Assembly: GCA_947177375.1 (NCBI GenBank)
Contig: CAMWUF010000033.1
Coordinates: 1 to 7,706 of the forward strand
Length of the DNA: 7,706 nucleotides
DNA from: an uncultured Ruminococcus sp.
Lineage (GTDB): Bacteria; Bacillota; Clostridia; Oscillospirales; Ruminococcaceae
Direction: 5' to 3'
Part shown: piece after piece, positions 1 to 6,290 of the stretch
How positions within the stretch are numbered: position 1 is the stretch's first letter
Layout of the letters: each line of letters starts with the position of its first letter
Made by a program: the position numbers and the translations under genes
The notes under the pieces: generated by a model
Told to the model about the DNA's origin: nothing
Seen by the model: the letters and a program-made list of their open reading frames with translations, nothing else
The model's database searches: none

Positions 1-43
1 GAAGCCCCTTGTAAATACCTTTTGTTTCCTTTTTGTCATTCAT
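1..43 (-). CDS. 5' end of an unidentified gene, cut by the window edge
   Basis: An ATG at 43-41 opens a frame that stays open to the window edge, reading MNDKKETKGIYKGL. It overlaps the stop of the primase gene in an ATGAATGA arrangement, which is typical of translationally coupled genes. There is no clear Shine-Dalgarno site in front of it. Fourteen residues are too few to identify a family. Alternatively this could be the continuation of the primase protein in another frame, if the primase suffered a second frameshift here. Confidence 0.35.
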   Translation of the reverse strand, partial: MNDKKETKGIYKGL

Positions 44-1034
44 GCGTTTGGTCTGCTATATCATACACCTGGATTGCAGAATTATAATAATGGAACAGAA
101 GCATCTCACGACAGCCTTCACAATCTCCATGACGTGCAGAAACAAGCTTCTCTATAAATCTGATACGTTTCAAAATATATGGTGTATAATCGCCGTTAGA
201 TGTAACTTTATACACTCTTTTAGGCTTGTCTGTAATATTGCGTTTTTTAGACATAATTGTGTCTGGATGCAAATCCCAGTAAGAGAAATCTACATCGGCA
301 TAATCATATAACAAATCCTGAATAGAATATCTTTCCAATGGAAAACGCTCATAAGTAATCCTGTTTTTACCTCTCCGATTCATATTTCTTGTTTCGGGTA
401 ATTTTACGAGTCCATTGACACGAATACTTGCACTTCTGTCAACTTCAAGCTGAATATGATTTTTTTTAATCATTTCTTCCATGATATCGCAGAATATTTT
501 GCTTAACTGTTCACAGCGATATTGTAGTCTTGCACTTGCATAGACACTCTCTAACCCTATCCAGAGTTGTACACCACGTCCAGTATAGACAATGCCATAG
601 AACGGAAATTTTCCAACTTTGAGATAATCATTGTCCAGGAAATAAATCAGTATCAGTCTTTCAATTTCTCTGTCAACAACTTCTGGCTTACTTTTATGAT
701 TATCAATATCAATTACGATATTATCAAGAGAGAACATGTTTTCTGTTCTTCTTACATTTCCTTTATAACTATTCTTGGTAATATAATAGTTACGTTTCAG
801 AAAACAAACATTATTCAACCACCATGCTATTTCTGACTCATGATTCTGGGGAAAAAATGCAACCGTCTCAAAACCATTTTCAGCTTTTCTTCCTCTCGTA
901 GTCTGTATCATCTTAAAACTATTAGCAAAATCTGGTGTCGCTAAGGTATATTGAACAAATTTTATAATATTGGTGTTATGATATGCTTTGACGTTTTGCT
1001 CTGCTTTTCTCTCTCTGGGGTCTATTGTCATCAC
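36..1034 (-). CDS. AEP-type primase / replication protein of a mobile element (probably 5'-frameshifted)
   Basis: This frame of 332 codons resembles the archaeo-eukaryotic primase (AEP) proteins of plasmids and integrative elements, which make primers or copy DNA at the element's origin. Visible signs, numbered from the GTG at 1034, are the acidic metal-binding motif in NIVIDIDNH (D109, D111), a TGRGVQLW segment (151-158) like the nucleotide-binding motif of AEPs, and a VDRSASIRVNG...PETRN block (198-217) with the conserved Asp/Arg/Asn. The C-terminal segment (about 288-325) looks like the start of a helical primase C-terminal domain and may be cut short. The GTG/ATG pair at 1034/1031 has no good ribosome binding site. 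The strong site lies before an ATG at 1119 in a different frame, so the protein probably starts there and a one-base indel separates the parts. Assignment as an AEP is from motifs only; the exact subfamily is not resolved. Confidence 0.72.
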   Translation of the reverse strand: MMTIDPRERKAEQNVKAYHNTNIIKFVQYTLATPDFANSFKMIQTTRGRKAENGFETVAFFPQNHESEIAWWLNNVCFLKRNYYITKNSYKGNVRRTENMFSLDNIVIDIDNHKSKPEVVDREIERLILIYFLDNDYLKVGKFPFYGIVYTGRGVQLWIGLESVYASARLQYRCEQLSKIFCDIMEEMIKKNHIQLEVDRSASIRVNGLVKLPETRNMNRRGKNRITYERFPLERYSIQDLLYDYADVDFSYWDLHPDTIMSKKRNITDKPKRVYKVTSNGDYTPYILKRIRFIEKLVSARHGDCEGCREMLLFHYYNSAIQVYDIADQTHE

Positions 1035-1119
1035 AAAACTGATACCGATTTTGAGGTGTATAGCTAACTTGTTCCTGTACTTGAGTTGTTGAATTATTTA
1101 TTAAATAATAATTATTCAT
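976..1119 (-). other. Out-of-frame 5' segment of the primase gene (47 codons)
   Basis: An ATG at 1119-1117 is preceded by AAGGAG with a 6-base spacer (TATAAT), the best translation start on this side of the window. Its frame runs 47 codons (beginning MNNYYLINNST) to a TAA at 978-976, overlapping the start of the primase frame by 59 bases. Removing one C from the CCCC run at 1017-1020, or one A from the AAAA run just downstream, would join it to the primase frame as ...NRPRERKAEQNVKAYHN. I read it as the true N-terminus of the primase, separated by a frameshift or a sequence error. An independent 47-residue protein is less likely. Confidence 0.6.
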
Positions 1120-1125
1120 ATTATA

Positions 1126-1131
1126 CTCCTT
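1126..1131 (-). promoter_or_regulatory. Strong ribosome binding site deciding the primase start
   Basis: AAGGAG on the minus strand lies 6 bases before the ATG at 1119. No comparable site precedes the GTG/ATG at 1034/1031 in the main primase frame. It is the main reason to place the true start at 1119. Confidence 0.65.
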
Positions 1132-1175
1132 TGTCTTGTTTTTTCTGCATATCTTGCTGAAAAAAATTCTGTGAC

Positions 1176-1203
1176 ATTTTATTAAACTTTATCGTTTTTG
1201 TAA
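1176..1203 (-). promoter_or_regulatory. Weak candidate promoter for the primase gene
   Basis: On the minus strand TTACAA (1203-1198) and TAAAAT (1181-1176) are separated by 16 bases and lie about 45 bases before the ribosome binding site. The -35 box is poor. Because the region is very AT-rich, chance matches are easy, so this is only a suggestion. Confidence 0.25.
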
Positions 1204-1407
1204 TCACTGATTTTTACTTATTTTTCTGCCACACAACCTATAAACAAACGCAATACAGCATATTTTGCAGAAATATAAGATAAAAATTTATTTTTTATTG
1301 AATTTATAATCACTCATATAATCATATCTTGTAATCTTTGTGTGACACCTGAAAAATTTAAAAATTTTATTTGAATCGCTTTTTTTATCTCGTTTTCAAC
1401 TGAAATA

Positions 1408-1446
1408 GGAAAAACGCAGTACTGGAAAATATTCCAATACTGCGTT
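1408..1446 (-). terminator. Rho-independent terminator of the seven-gene operon
   Basis: Positions 1413-1446 form a 15-position hairpin: AACGCAGTA pairs with TACTGCGTT, then one C/A mismatch, then TGGAA with TTCCA, around a 4-base loop. On the minus strand it is followed by GTTTTTCC, a T run ending around 1408. It begins 8 bases after the sirtuin stop, so it closes the leftward operon and separates it from the primase gene. Confidence 0.85.
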
Positions 1447-1453
1447 ATTATAT

Positions 1454-2323
1454 CTATACCATGTTAAAAAGAATTTTTTTAATATCACTATTAATACAAA
1501 TTGAACGATTTCTGATTTCATCCGGAGAATATGCTTCTCCATAATTTATGCAGGCATAAACTGCTTTTGGATTTTTTGTTGTCATTTTCCAGAATGGATA
1601 TTTAATAATCACAGGTGTATTATATCCCACACCAAGCTCCAGAAACAGAATATGCAGATTTTCATGTTGATGGAGAAATCTTGAATAACGTTCTGCTGCC
1701 TTATACCAACCCTCGTCCTCTACAAATTTATCATCGGAACGCAAATTCATCGACATGAGTTTGCCACATTTCGGACATCTCGGAATCAGTGTGCTTGGAA
1801 TCTTCATATTTTCCTGAAACTCGATCATATCCTTGATAATTTTCTCATTGTTGTAAGTACTGTTATGACACGGCTCGCTACACTGAAACAGACCATAATC
1901 TCCCTGTGTATAAAATAATCTTTTCTTGTCAAATCCTGCCTTCTGAAATTGATGGTCAACATTAGTAGTAATCACAAAATAGTCTTTCTCTTTCACCAGC
2001 TCATACAGCATTTTGTATGTGCCATTATCTATGTCCATATAGCGGTTACAATAAACAAACCTCGACCAGTATGCCCACATTTCTTCATGTGTTTGAAATG
2101 GGTAAAATGCACCTGAATACATATCATGAAATTTATATTTTTTCTCGAAATCGCTGAACAGCTTTTCAAACCTCTCTCCGCTGTAGGTGAACCCTGCCGC
2201 TGTAGAAAGTCCTGCCCCTGCTCCGAGCACAATGGCATCAGCTATTTCGATTTCTTGTTTCAGATTGGCAATATCAGCCGAGTAATCTGCTGTAGATCTG
2301 AAAATCTTTTTCTGTGAAAACAT
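1454..2323 (-). CDS. SirTM-type sirtuin, protein ADP-ribosyltransferase
   Basis: A 289-residue Sir2-fold protein. It shows the NAD-binding GAGAGLS loop (34-40), TTNVDHQ (119-125) in place of the usual TQNID, a zinc ribbon of two Cys pairs (C148, C152, C183, C186), and an LELGVGYNTP segment (228-237). The catalytic histidine of deacetylase sirtuins is replaced by glutamine in TQG (Q140). That is characteristic of the SirTM (class M) branch, which transfers ADP-ribose to protein rather than removing acetyl groups. In characterised operons the target is a lipoylated GcvH-like carrier, and the mark is removed by a linked macrodomain. The ATG has an AGGTGAT site 5 bases upstream. The start lies inside the macrodomain gene (50-nt overlap), so the two are co-translated. 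No lipoyl carrier or lipoate ligase is in this window, so the target here is unknown. Cytosolic; no signal peptide seen. Confidence 0.9.
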   Translation of the reverse strand: MFSQKKIFRSTADYSADIANLKQEIEIADAIVLGAGAGLSTAAGFTYSGERFEKLFSDFEKKYKFHDMYSGAFYPFQTHEEMWAYWSRFVYCNRYMDIDNGTYKMLYELVKEKDYFVITTNVDHQFQKAGFDKKRLFYTQGDYGLFQCSEPCHNSTYNNEKIIKDMIEFQENMKIPSTLIPRCPKCGKLMSMNLRSDDKFVEDEGWYKAAERYSRFLHQHENLHILFLELGVGYNTPVIIKYPFWKMTTKNPKAVYACINYGEAYSPDEIRNRSICINSDIKKILFNMV

Positions 2324-3035
2324 TGAATATCACCTCAATATCATGATTCTTCTGAAATTCTCTTACTGTATTGACTGCAATTTCTGCTGCCTTTTTCTGC
2401 GAAAATCCGAATACTCCTGTTGAGATACAACAGAATGCGATACTTTTGATATGATTCTGTATGGCAGTTTCAAGACAGCTCTGATAACAGCTTTCAAGCT
2501 GTTGGCAATGTTCCTGCTTTAATTCTCCCTGTACAACAGCACCTACTGTATGAATCACATAATCGCAGGGCAGATTATAAGCAGGTGTGATTTTCGCTTT
2601 GCCTGTAGGTTCCTCATAACCCTGTTTCTGCATAATCTGTCCACATTTGTATCGCAAACGAACTCCTGCAAAAGTGTGAATACAATTGTCAATGCAATTA
2701 TGACAAGCCTGATAACAGCCTGTCATTCCTGAATTAGCGGCATTGACAATTGCATCACATCTTAAAGTGGTAATATCTCCTCTCCAAAGATAGATATGAT
2801 TCTCAATTGGTTCTAATTCTGCAATATCTGTAATCCCTTTCTCAGCAATCAGACTTGTGAGATATTTGTCCTCAACTTCGAGAAAAATTTTGTCAGCTTT
2901 CATTGCAGGACGAATATTGACAAGACTTCGGTATAATCTGAACTGCTCCGCCGGATCATCCGGAATACGGATTTTACCAGAATTACGTTCTGCCAGAAGA
3001 TAATTTATCAGATCAATCAATTTTTGATTTGTCAC
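2274..3035 (-). CDS. Macrodomain protein-ADP-ribose hydrolase (SirTM partner, zinc type)
   Basis: A 253-residue protein with an N-terminal helical extension (about 1-75) and a macrodomain (about 80-250). Visible motifs are WRGDITT (84-90), the ADP-ribose loop VNAANSGMTGC (97-107), an unusual CYQACHNC cluster (C107, C111, H112, C114) followed by IDNCIHTFAGVRLR, and the STGVFGFS phosphate loop (205-212). The layout, including the extension and the Cys/His cluster in the catalytic loop, matches macrodomains linked to SirTM sirtuins that hydrolyse ADP-ribose from protein. Those enzymes are reported to be zinc-dependent, and the cluster is the likely metal site (inference). The start is a GTG with GGAG 8 bases upstream; an upstream ATG in another frame hits a stop after two codons. 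It lies 25 bases after the DUF1848 gene and overlaps the sirtuin by 50 bases. Confidence 0.88.
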   Translation of the reverse strand: MTNQKLIDLINYLLAERNSGKIRIPDDPAEQFRLYRSLVNIRPAMKADKIFLEVEDKYLTSLIAEKGITDIAELEPIENHIYLWRGDITTLRCDAIVNAANSGMTGCYQACHNCIDNCIHTFAGVRLRYKCGQIMQKQGYEEPTGKAKITPAYNLPCDYVIHTVGAVVQGELKQEHCQQLESCYQSCLETAIQNHIKSIAFCCISTGVFGFSQKKAAEIAVNTVREFQKNHDIEVIFNVFTEKDFQIYSRLLG

Positions 3036-3060
3036 AGTATCATCTCCAGTAATTATATTA

Positions 3061-3984
3061 TTATAAGGTAAGCTGATGTGAAATCCAGCTCTCTTGTTTG
3101 GCAGGGTGAATTATCTCGCCTTTCTTCAATTCACCAATCAGAAACGGCGAATCAGGATTGTGTGCTTTCAGATTCCGTTTTACATTCGCCTGATTTGAAT
3201 TTGCATAACAGTATCGACATAAATGACTGCAAGTATCATATGCTCCTATATCCGTTCCAAGAACACATGCACATTCTGCCCGTGGAGACTTCTTCTTTGG
3301 AATATTCAATTTACAGTGTATTGCCTTTTCAAAGGTACTTTTCGTCATACAGCCTGTACAATCAATATTATATTTTGCCAGATCAGTACCCTCAGCACAG
3401 GTTTTTACCGTAATTCCGTATCGTCTGCCGATTTCAGCGAATGCTTTACCGATCTCCGCACGTTCGTATGTAGTAACCTCACGCACCTGCGGAAAATTTC
3501 GCATGACTTTCTTATACAAGTCTATAAAGCTGATGACACAGACATCTGTATACCCTGATAGTGTTCTGCACATCTGCTCAAAATCGGAAATATGCCGTTC
3601 AATAGGATAATAATCATCAATAAAGATCGGGTCATATCGCCAGCCAATACAGTCTATGCCTACGATTTTTGACAATCTAATAAAATCCTGCATGACTTTT
3701 TCTTTATCCGGAACATTTGGCTCTGTTTCTTTTCCATATGGAGTAATTGTTACGAACCAATATTGATGAAATGCTTTCAGATTATCCATATAGGGAAACA
3801 TCGGAGCAGGATTCTTTGTGCAGAATGCTAGACAGTCTACAATATCAGGATTTAATTCATATCTTGTTATCCAGTCTGGACGATATGGATTCCTGACAAG
3901 GACATATCCTGCTTTGATTCTGTTGATGAACCATTCTGCATAGAAAGCTGGAATATCCGTTCGCATTCCTGTATTAAGTATCAT
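3061..3984 (-). CDS. DUF1848 family protein with C-terminal CX3CX2C cluster motif
   Basis: A 307-residue protein of the DUF1848 family, recognised from its N-terminal pattern (TGMRTDIPAFYAEWF, then GYVLVRNP), the central WRYDPIF (115-121), and the C-terminal ECACVLGTDIGAYDTCSHLC region. The CX3CX2C set (C252, C256, C259, followed by YANS) resembles a radical SAM iron-sulphur site but lies near the C-terminus rather than at the N-terminus. The biochemical role of the family is not established to my knowledge. The frame stays open upstream to 4125, but that part is antisense-of-phase coding for the ferredoxin. The start at 3984 forms an ATGA overlap with the preceding stop and fits the family N-terminus. 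A weak GGTGAT site is 7 bases upstream. Its place between flavin/iron-sulphur genes and the ADP-ribosylation pair suggests a redox or modification role (inference). Confidence 0.85.
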   Translation of the reverse strand: MILNTGMRTDIPAFYAEWFINRIKAGYVLVRNPYRPDWITRYELNPDIVDCLAFCTKNPAPMFPYMDNLKAFHQYWFVTITPYGKETEPNVPDKEKVMQDFIRLSKIVGIDCIGWRYDPIFIDDYYPIERHISDFEQMCRTLSGYTDVCVISFIDLYKKVMRNFPQVREVTTYERAEIGKAFAEIGRRYGITVKTCAEGTDLAKYNIDCTGCMTKSTFEKAIHCKLNIPKKKSPRAECACVLGTDIGAYDTCSHLCRYCYANSNQANVKRNLKAHNPDSPFLIGELKKGEIIHPAKQESWISHQLTL

Positions 3985-4592
3985 ATTTTTATCACCGCAT
4001 TTGCAGGACATACCTTTGCACACGCTCCGCAATGCAGACAATGCGTTTGATTGATTACATAAGGATTTCCACTGTCTATTGCGTGTTGAGGGCAAGCCTC
4101 TGAACATTGACCGCAGCCAATGCACTTTTCGGATATTTCATATCCTCTTGAATTGATTTTTCCGTTTCCTATCGTATACAACTCTCTAAAAATCGGATTT
4201 ACTCCAAGATTGAAATACTCTATCTCTGCATCCTTAATTTCAAAAATGACACCTATGTACCGTTTTTCACCTGCATACAAGTTAGCTAAATAAGGCTGTT
4301 CGTCAAAAATAATGTCAATCCATTTTTTACGTTCACTTTCGTCAACTAATTTGGCAACAGCAGAGGTACGAATCATTTCTTTGAATTTCGTATAGCCAAG
4401 AATTTGTACTCTGCCGTCGAAAATCAGTTCATCGTAAAAAGTCTTGCCCGGAGCAGTAAAAAAGTACATGGCATTATCTTCATAATGAATTGCACTGATA
4501 CACCGCACCTGCGGACTTCCGTCCATTCCGACAGTCGCAAAATTCAGTACACTGATACGCTTATATTTTTCTAAGCAAGTTTTAGCGTCCAT
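3981..4592 (-). CDS. Pyridoxamine-phosphate-oxidase-like flavin domain fused to 2[4Fe-4S] ferredoxin
   Basis: A 203-residue protein. Residues 1 to about 130 look like the split-barrel FMN-binding fold of pyridoxamine 5'-phosphate oxidase relatives (ISVLNFATVGMDGSPQVR, then YFFTAPGKTF and VQILGYTKF). Residues 155-203 carry two classical ferredoxin motifs: C157, C160, C163, C167-P and C185, C188, C191, C195-P. The combination suggests an electron-transfer flavoprotein rather than a vitamin B6 enzyme (inference); it could reduce the radical SAM or DUF1848 protein, or the nitroreductase. The ATG at 4592 was chosen over the preceding TTG because GAGGAG lies about 7 bases upstream. The gene starts 4 bases after the nitroreductase stop and its own stop overlaps the next start (ATGA). 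Cytosolic; no signal or membrane segment. Confidence 0.87.
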   Translation of the reverse strand: MDAKTCLEKYKRISVLNFATVGMDGSPQVRCISAIHYEDNAMYFFTAPGKTFYDELIFDGRVQILGYTKFKEMIRTSAVAKLVDESERKKWIDIIFDEQPYLANLYAGEKRYIGVIFEIKDAEIEYFNLGVNPIFRELYTIGNGKINSRGYEISEKCIGCGQCSEACPQHAIDSGNPYVINQTHCLHCGACAKVCPANAVIKI

Positions 4593-4596
4593 CAAA

Positions 4597-5178
4597 TCAC
4601 TCCTCTATAATTTTGATTCTTTCTATTTTTCTTGATTTACCCTTTGGATATTCACCATTGCAGTACCCAAGCAGGACAAAGCATCTCGCAACAAATCCAT
4701 CAGGAATGTCCCATTTTTTCAAAAGTTCTCTGCCAAAGTCATTATCGAATGTTTCTTCTGCCCTTGCAACCATGCAGGAAGAAATTTTAAGATTCGTTGC
4801 TTCAAGTACCATATTCTCTGCACAGCAGAAAGCATCAGGCACGCCATACAAGAAATTACGAGGTGTAAAAATAATACATACTGTAGGTGCATTGTAAAAA
4901 CCATTTTTAATAGACTTATCATCAATTATGCTTGGCTGTTCTTTTGAAACATAACTCCCTAACAGATTAGAACGATCAAACTTTGCAAGATTCAGAATAC
5001 CAATTTTTTCTGTCAACTCCTGGTTATGCACCGCAACAATGATACTCCGCTGACAACCTCCGGCATTCGGAGCATAAGCACCTGCTTCAAGAATTCTCTG
5101 TAAATTTTCTTTTGAAATCTGCTGATCGCTGTATTTCCGGATAGAGCGACGATATTTCATTAAATCCAATAATTCCAT
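4597..5178 (-). CDS. Nitroreductase family flavoprotein
   Basis: A 193-residue protein, normal size for the nitroreductase fold. It opens with MELLDLMKYRRSIRKYSD, the conserved FMN-phosphate-binding RRSIRKY, has APNAGGCQ (36-43), and ends with a LLGYCNGEYPKGKSRK block near the C-terminus, as in FMN-dependent nitroreductases that act as dimers with NAD(P)H. The family includes nitro/quinone reductases and several RiPP-tailoring dehydrogenases, so a role in oxidising or reducing the modified peptide is possible but not shown. The reading frame extends upstream to 5289, but that part lies over the radical SAM gene. The ATG at 5178 has an AAAGAGG site and lies 2 bases after the radical SAM stop, so this start is preferred. 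Cysteines are frequent (C42, C101, C118, C119, C135, C166, C173). Confidence 0.88.
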   Translation of the reverse strand: MELLDLMKYRRSIRKYSDQQISKENLQRILEAGAYAPNAGGCQRSIIVAVHNQELTEKIGILNLAKFDRSNLLGSYVSKEQPSIIDDKSIKNGFYNAPTVCIIFTPRNFLYGVPDAFCCAENMVLEATNLKISSCMVARAEETFDNDFGRELLKKWDIPDGFVARCFVLLGYCNGEYPKGKSRKIERIKIIEE

Positions 5179-5180
5179 AA

Positions 5181-6218
5181 CTAAACCTCTTTCCAACATT
5201 GTGGATCTGCTGCATACATATTGCCTGTGTAGCCGTATGTCACCGCAGGACATCCCCTGCAATAACCTCTTAACTCGCATTTTCCACACTTTTCAAATTT
5301 ATCAAATTGTCTATATTCCTCCAAATCAGCACCGACAAACAAGTCGTACATGGATTTTTCAAACACATTGCCGATCTTACTCTCCATTCTTCGGCAGGCA
5401 TACACATCACCTGTCGGCAAAATTGTCATGTGACCAATTGCACAATGACAGCCATCATAGATTAGATCAGGGTCATGATTTTCGGGAATTGTGAATAATC
5501 CATGCTCATAAAGGTACAGTGTCCATAAATGATCTTTATATTGAAATGTCGTCTTACAGTCATTCTTTTTATGTTCCTGAAATTTATGATAACACATATC
5601 CAGAAAATTATGATACTCTTCCGGTTCAATATGATATTCCTCCGACTTCTGACCGCTTGTCGGGCAATATCTCCCAAATGCAAAAACATCTACTTCCTTT
5701 TCTGCACAAAGATCGATCAATTCAGGAAAATCAGATATATTGGCACTTGATACCGTTGCCATGATTGCACAAAACATTCCTGCATTTTTAATACAAGCTA
5801 TCTTTTCAATTGTAGTCTTGAAAGAACCTGATTTCCGAAAAGAATCATGTATTTGCTCCATACCATCAAGCGATAACTGATACTTCACACAGCCATAATC
5901 ATATAATTTTTGGCAAATTTCATCATTCAAGTGAAATGGATTACCCAGGATTGCCCAGCGGATTGTATTATCTTTTAGTTTTTCAGCAAGTTTCCAGAAA
6001 TCTTTATGTAAAATCGGATCACCGCCTGTGATATAGAAATATGGTGTCCTGCCGAGCTTGTCGCACATATCTTCACAACTCTCTAACACCTTTTCCATTT
6101 TATCAAAAGACATTTCTGTGAGGGCTTTGCAGTTATCCTCAGCAAAGATATAACAATGCTTACACCGCTGATCACAAGTATCAGTAATATGCCACTGAAA
6201 AGCAAAATAAGGTTTCAT
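5181..6218 (-). CDS. Radical SAM/SPASM peptide maturase (ACGX-type system)
   Basis: A 345-residue radical SAM enzyme. The cluster motif CDQRCKHC (C15, C19, C22) near the N-terminus binds the SAM-cleaving [4Fe-4S], and ITGGDP (63-68) is the SAM-binding GGE-like motif. A C-terminal SPASM domain with Cys 257, 259, 275, 311, 314, 320, 323 and 341 would hold auxiliary clusters, as in RiPP maturases such as those forming thioether bonds. Together with the ACGX-repeat peptide directly upstream it fits what NCBI names the ACGX radical SAM/SPASM system (from memory; the chemistry is not known to me). The chosen start reads MKPYFAFQWHITDTC; GGAGG lies 12 bases upstream, rather far. In-frame ATGs at 6254 and 6245 would add 12 or 9 residues, but they lie in or beside a hairpin and have no better site. 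Confidence 0.88.
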   Translation of the reverse strand: MKPYFAFQWHITDTCDQRCKHCYIFAEDNCKALTEMSFDKMEKVLESCEDMCDKLGRTPYFYITGGDPILHKDFWKLAEKLKDNTIRWAILGNPFHLNDEICQKLYDYGCVKYQLSLDGMEQIHDSFRKSGSFKTTIEKIACIKNAGMFCAIMATVSSANISDFPELIDLCAEKEVDVFAFGRYCPTSGQKSEEYHIEPEEYHNFLDMCYHKFQEHKKNDCKTTFQYKDHLWTLYLYEHGLFTIPENHDPDLIYDGCHCAIGHMTILPTGDVYACRRMESKIGNVFEKSMYDLFVGADLEEYRQFDKFEKCGKCELRGYCRGCPAVTYGYTGNMYAADPQCWKEV

Positions 6219-6230
6219 AGGGTTTTTATT

Positions 6231-6235
6231 CCTCC
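6231..6235 (-). promoter_or_regulatory. Ribosome binding site of the maturase gene
   Basis: GGAGG on the minus strand lies 12 bases before the ATG at 6218, longer than the usual 5-9. It sits just after the intercistronic hairpin, so hairpin folding or the long spacer may keep maturase levels below those of the peptide (inference). Confidence 0.5.
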
Positions 6236-6246
6236 AATTGAACATT

Positions 6247-6278
6247 ACAGGCATATCGAATCAAACGATATGCCTGTT
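6247..6278 (-). other. Intercistronic hairpin between peptide gene and maturase
   Basis: ACAGGCATATCG (6247-6258) pairs perfectly over 12 bases with CGATATGCCTGT (6266-6277), leaving a 7-base loop. It lies 13 bases after the peptide stop and ends about 12 bases before the maturase ribosome binding site. On the minus strand it is followed by AATGTTC, so it has no U-tract and is not a classical terminator. RNA stabilisation of the peptide mRNA or partial read-through is the likely role, as is common between RiPP precursor and enzyme genes. Confidence 0.75.
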
Positions 6279-6290
6279 AAGTTTTACGAC

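Larger units (their letters stand above)
1120..1412. other. AT-rich intergenic region between sirtuin terminator and primase
   Basis: About 290 bases without a coding frame, rich in A and T runs. Apart from the primase ribosome binding site and a weak promoter candidate I see no tRNA or convincing iteron array. TGTGAC appears twice (about 1170-1175 and 1340-1345), too little to call replication iterons. The stretch could contain the element's regulatory or origin sequence, but nothing in it proves that. Confidence 0.4.

Noticed and set aside
1141..1412. Iteron-type replication origin beside the primase
   Set aside because: Only two short TGTGAC matches and general AT-richness are seen; no regular repeat array.
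3078..3558. Two plus-strand frames of 111 codons opposite DUF1848
   Set aside because: They lie antisense to a clear family member, lack starts with ribosome binding sites, and their residues are low-complexity.
3985..4125. N-terminal extension of the DUF1848 protein
   Set aside because: It is an out-of-phase reading of the ferredoxin cysteine region; the ATGA-coupled start fits the family.
5179..5289. 37-codon N-terminal extension of the nitroreductase
   Set aside because: It overlaps the SPASM cysteine region of the maturase; the ATG at 5178 has its own ribosome binding site and fits the family N-terminus.
6247..6278. Rho-independent terminator after the peptide gene
   Set aside because: The stem is strong but no U-tract follows on the minus strand, and the maturase ribosome binding site comes at once after it.
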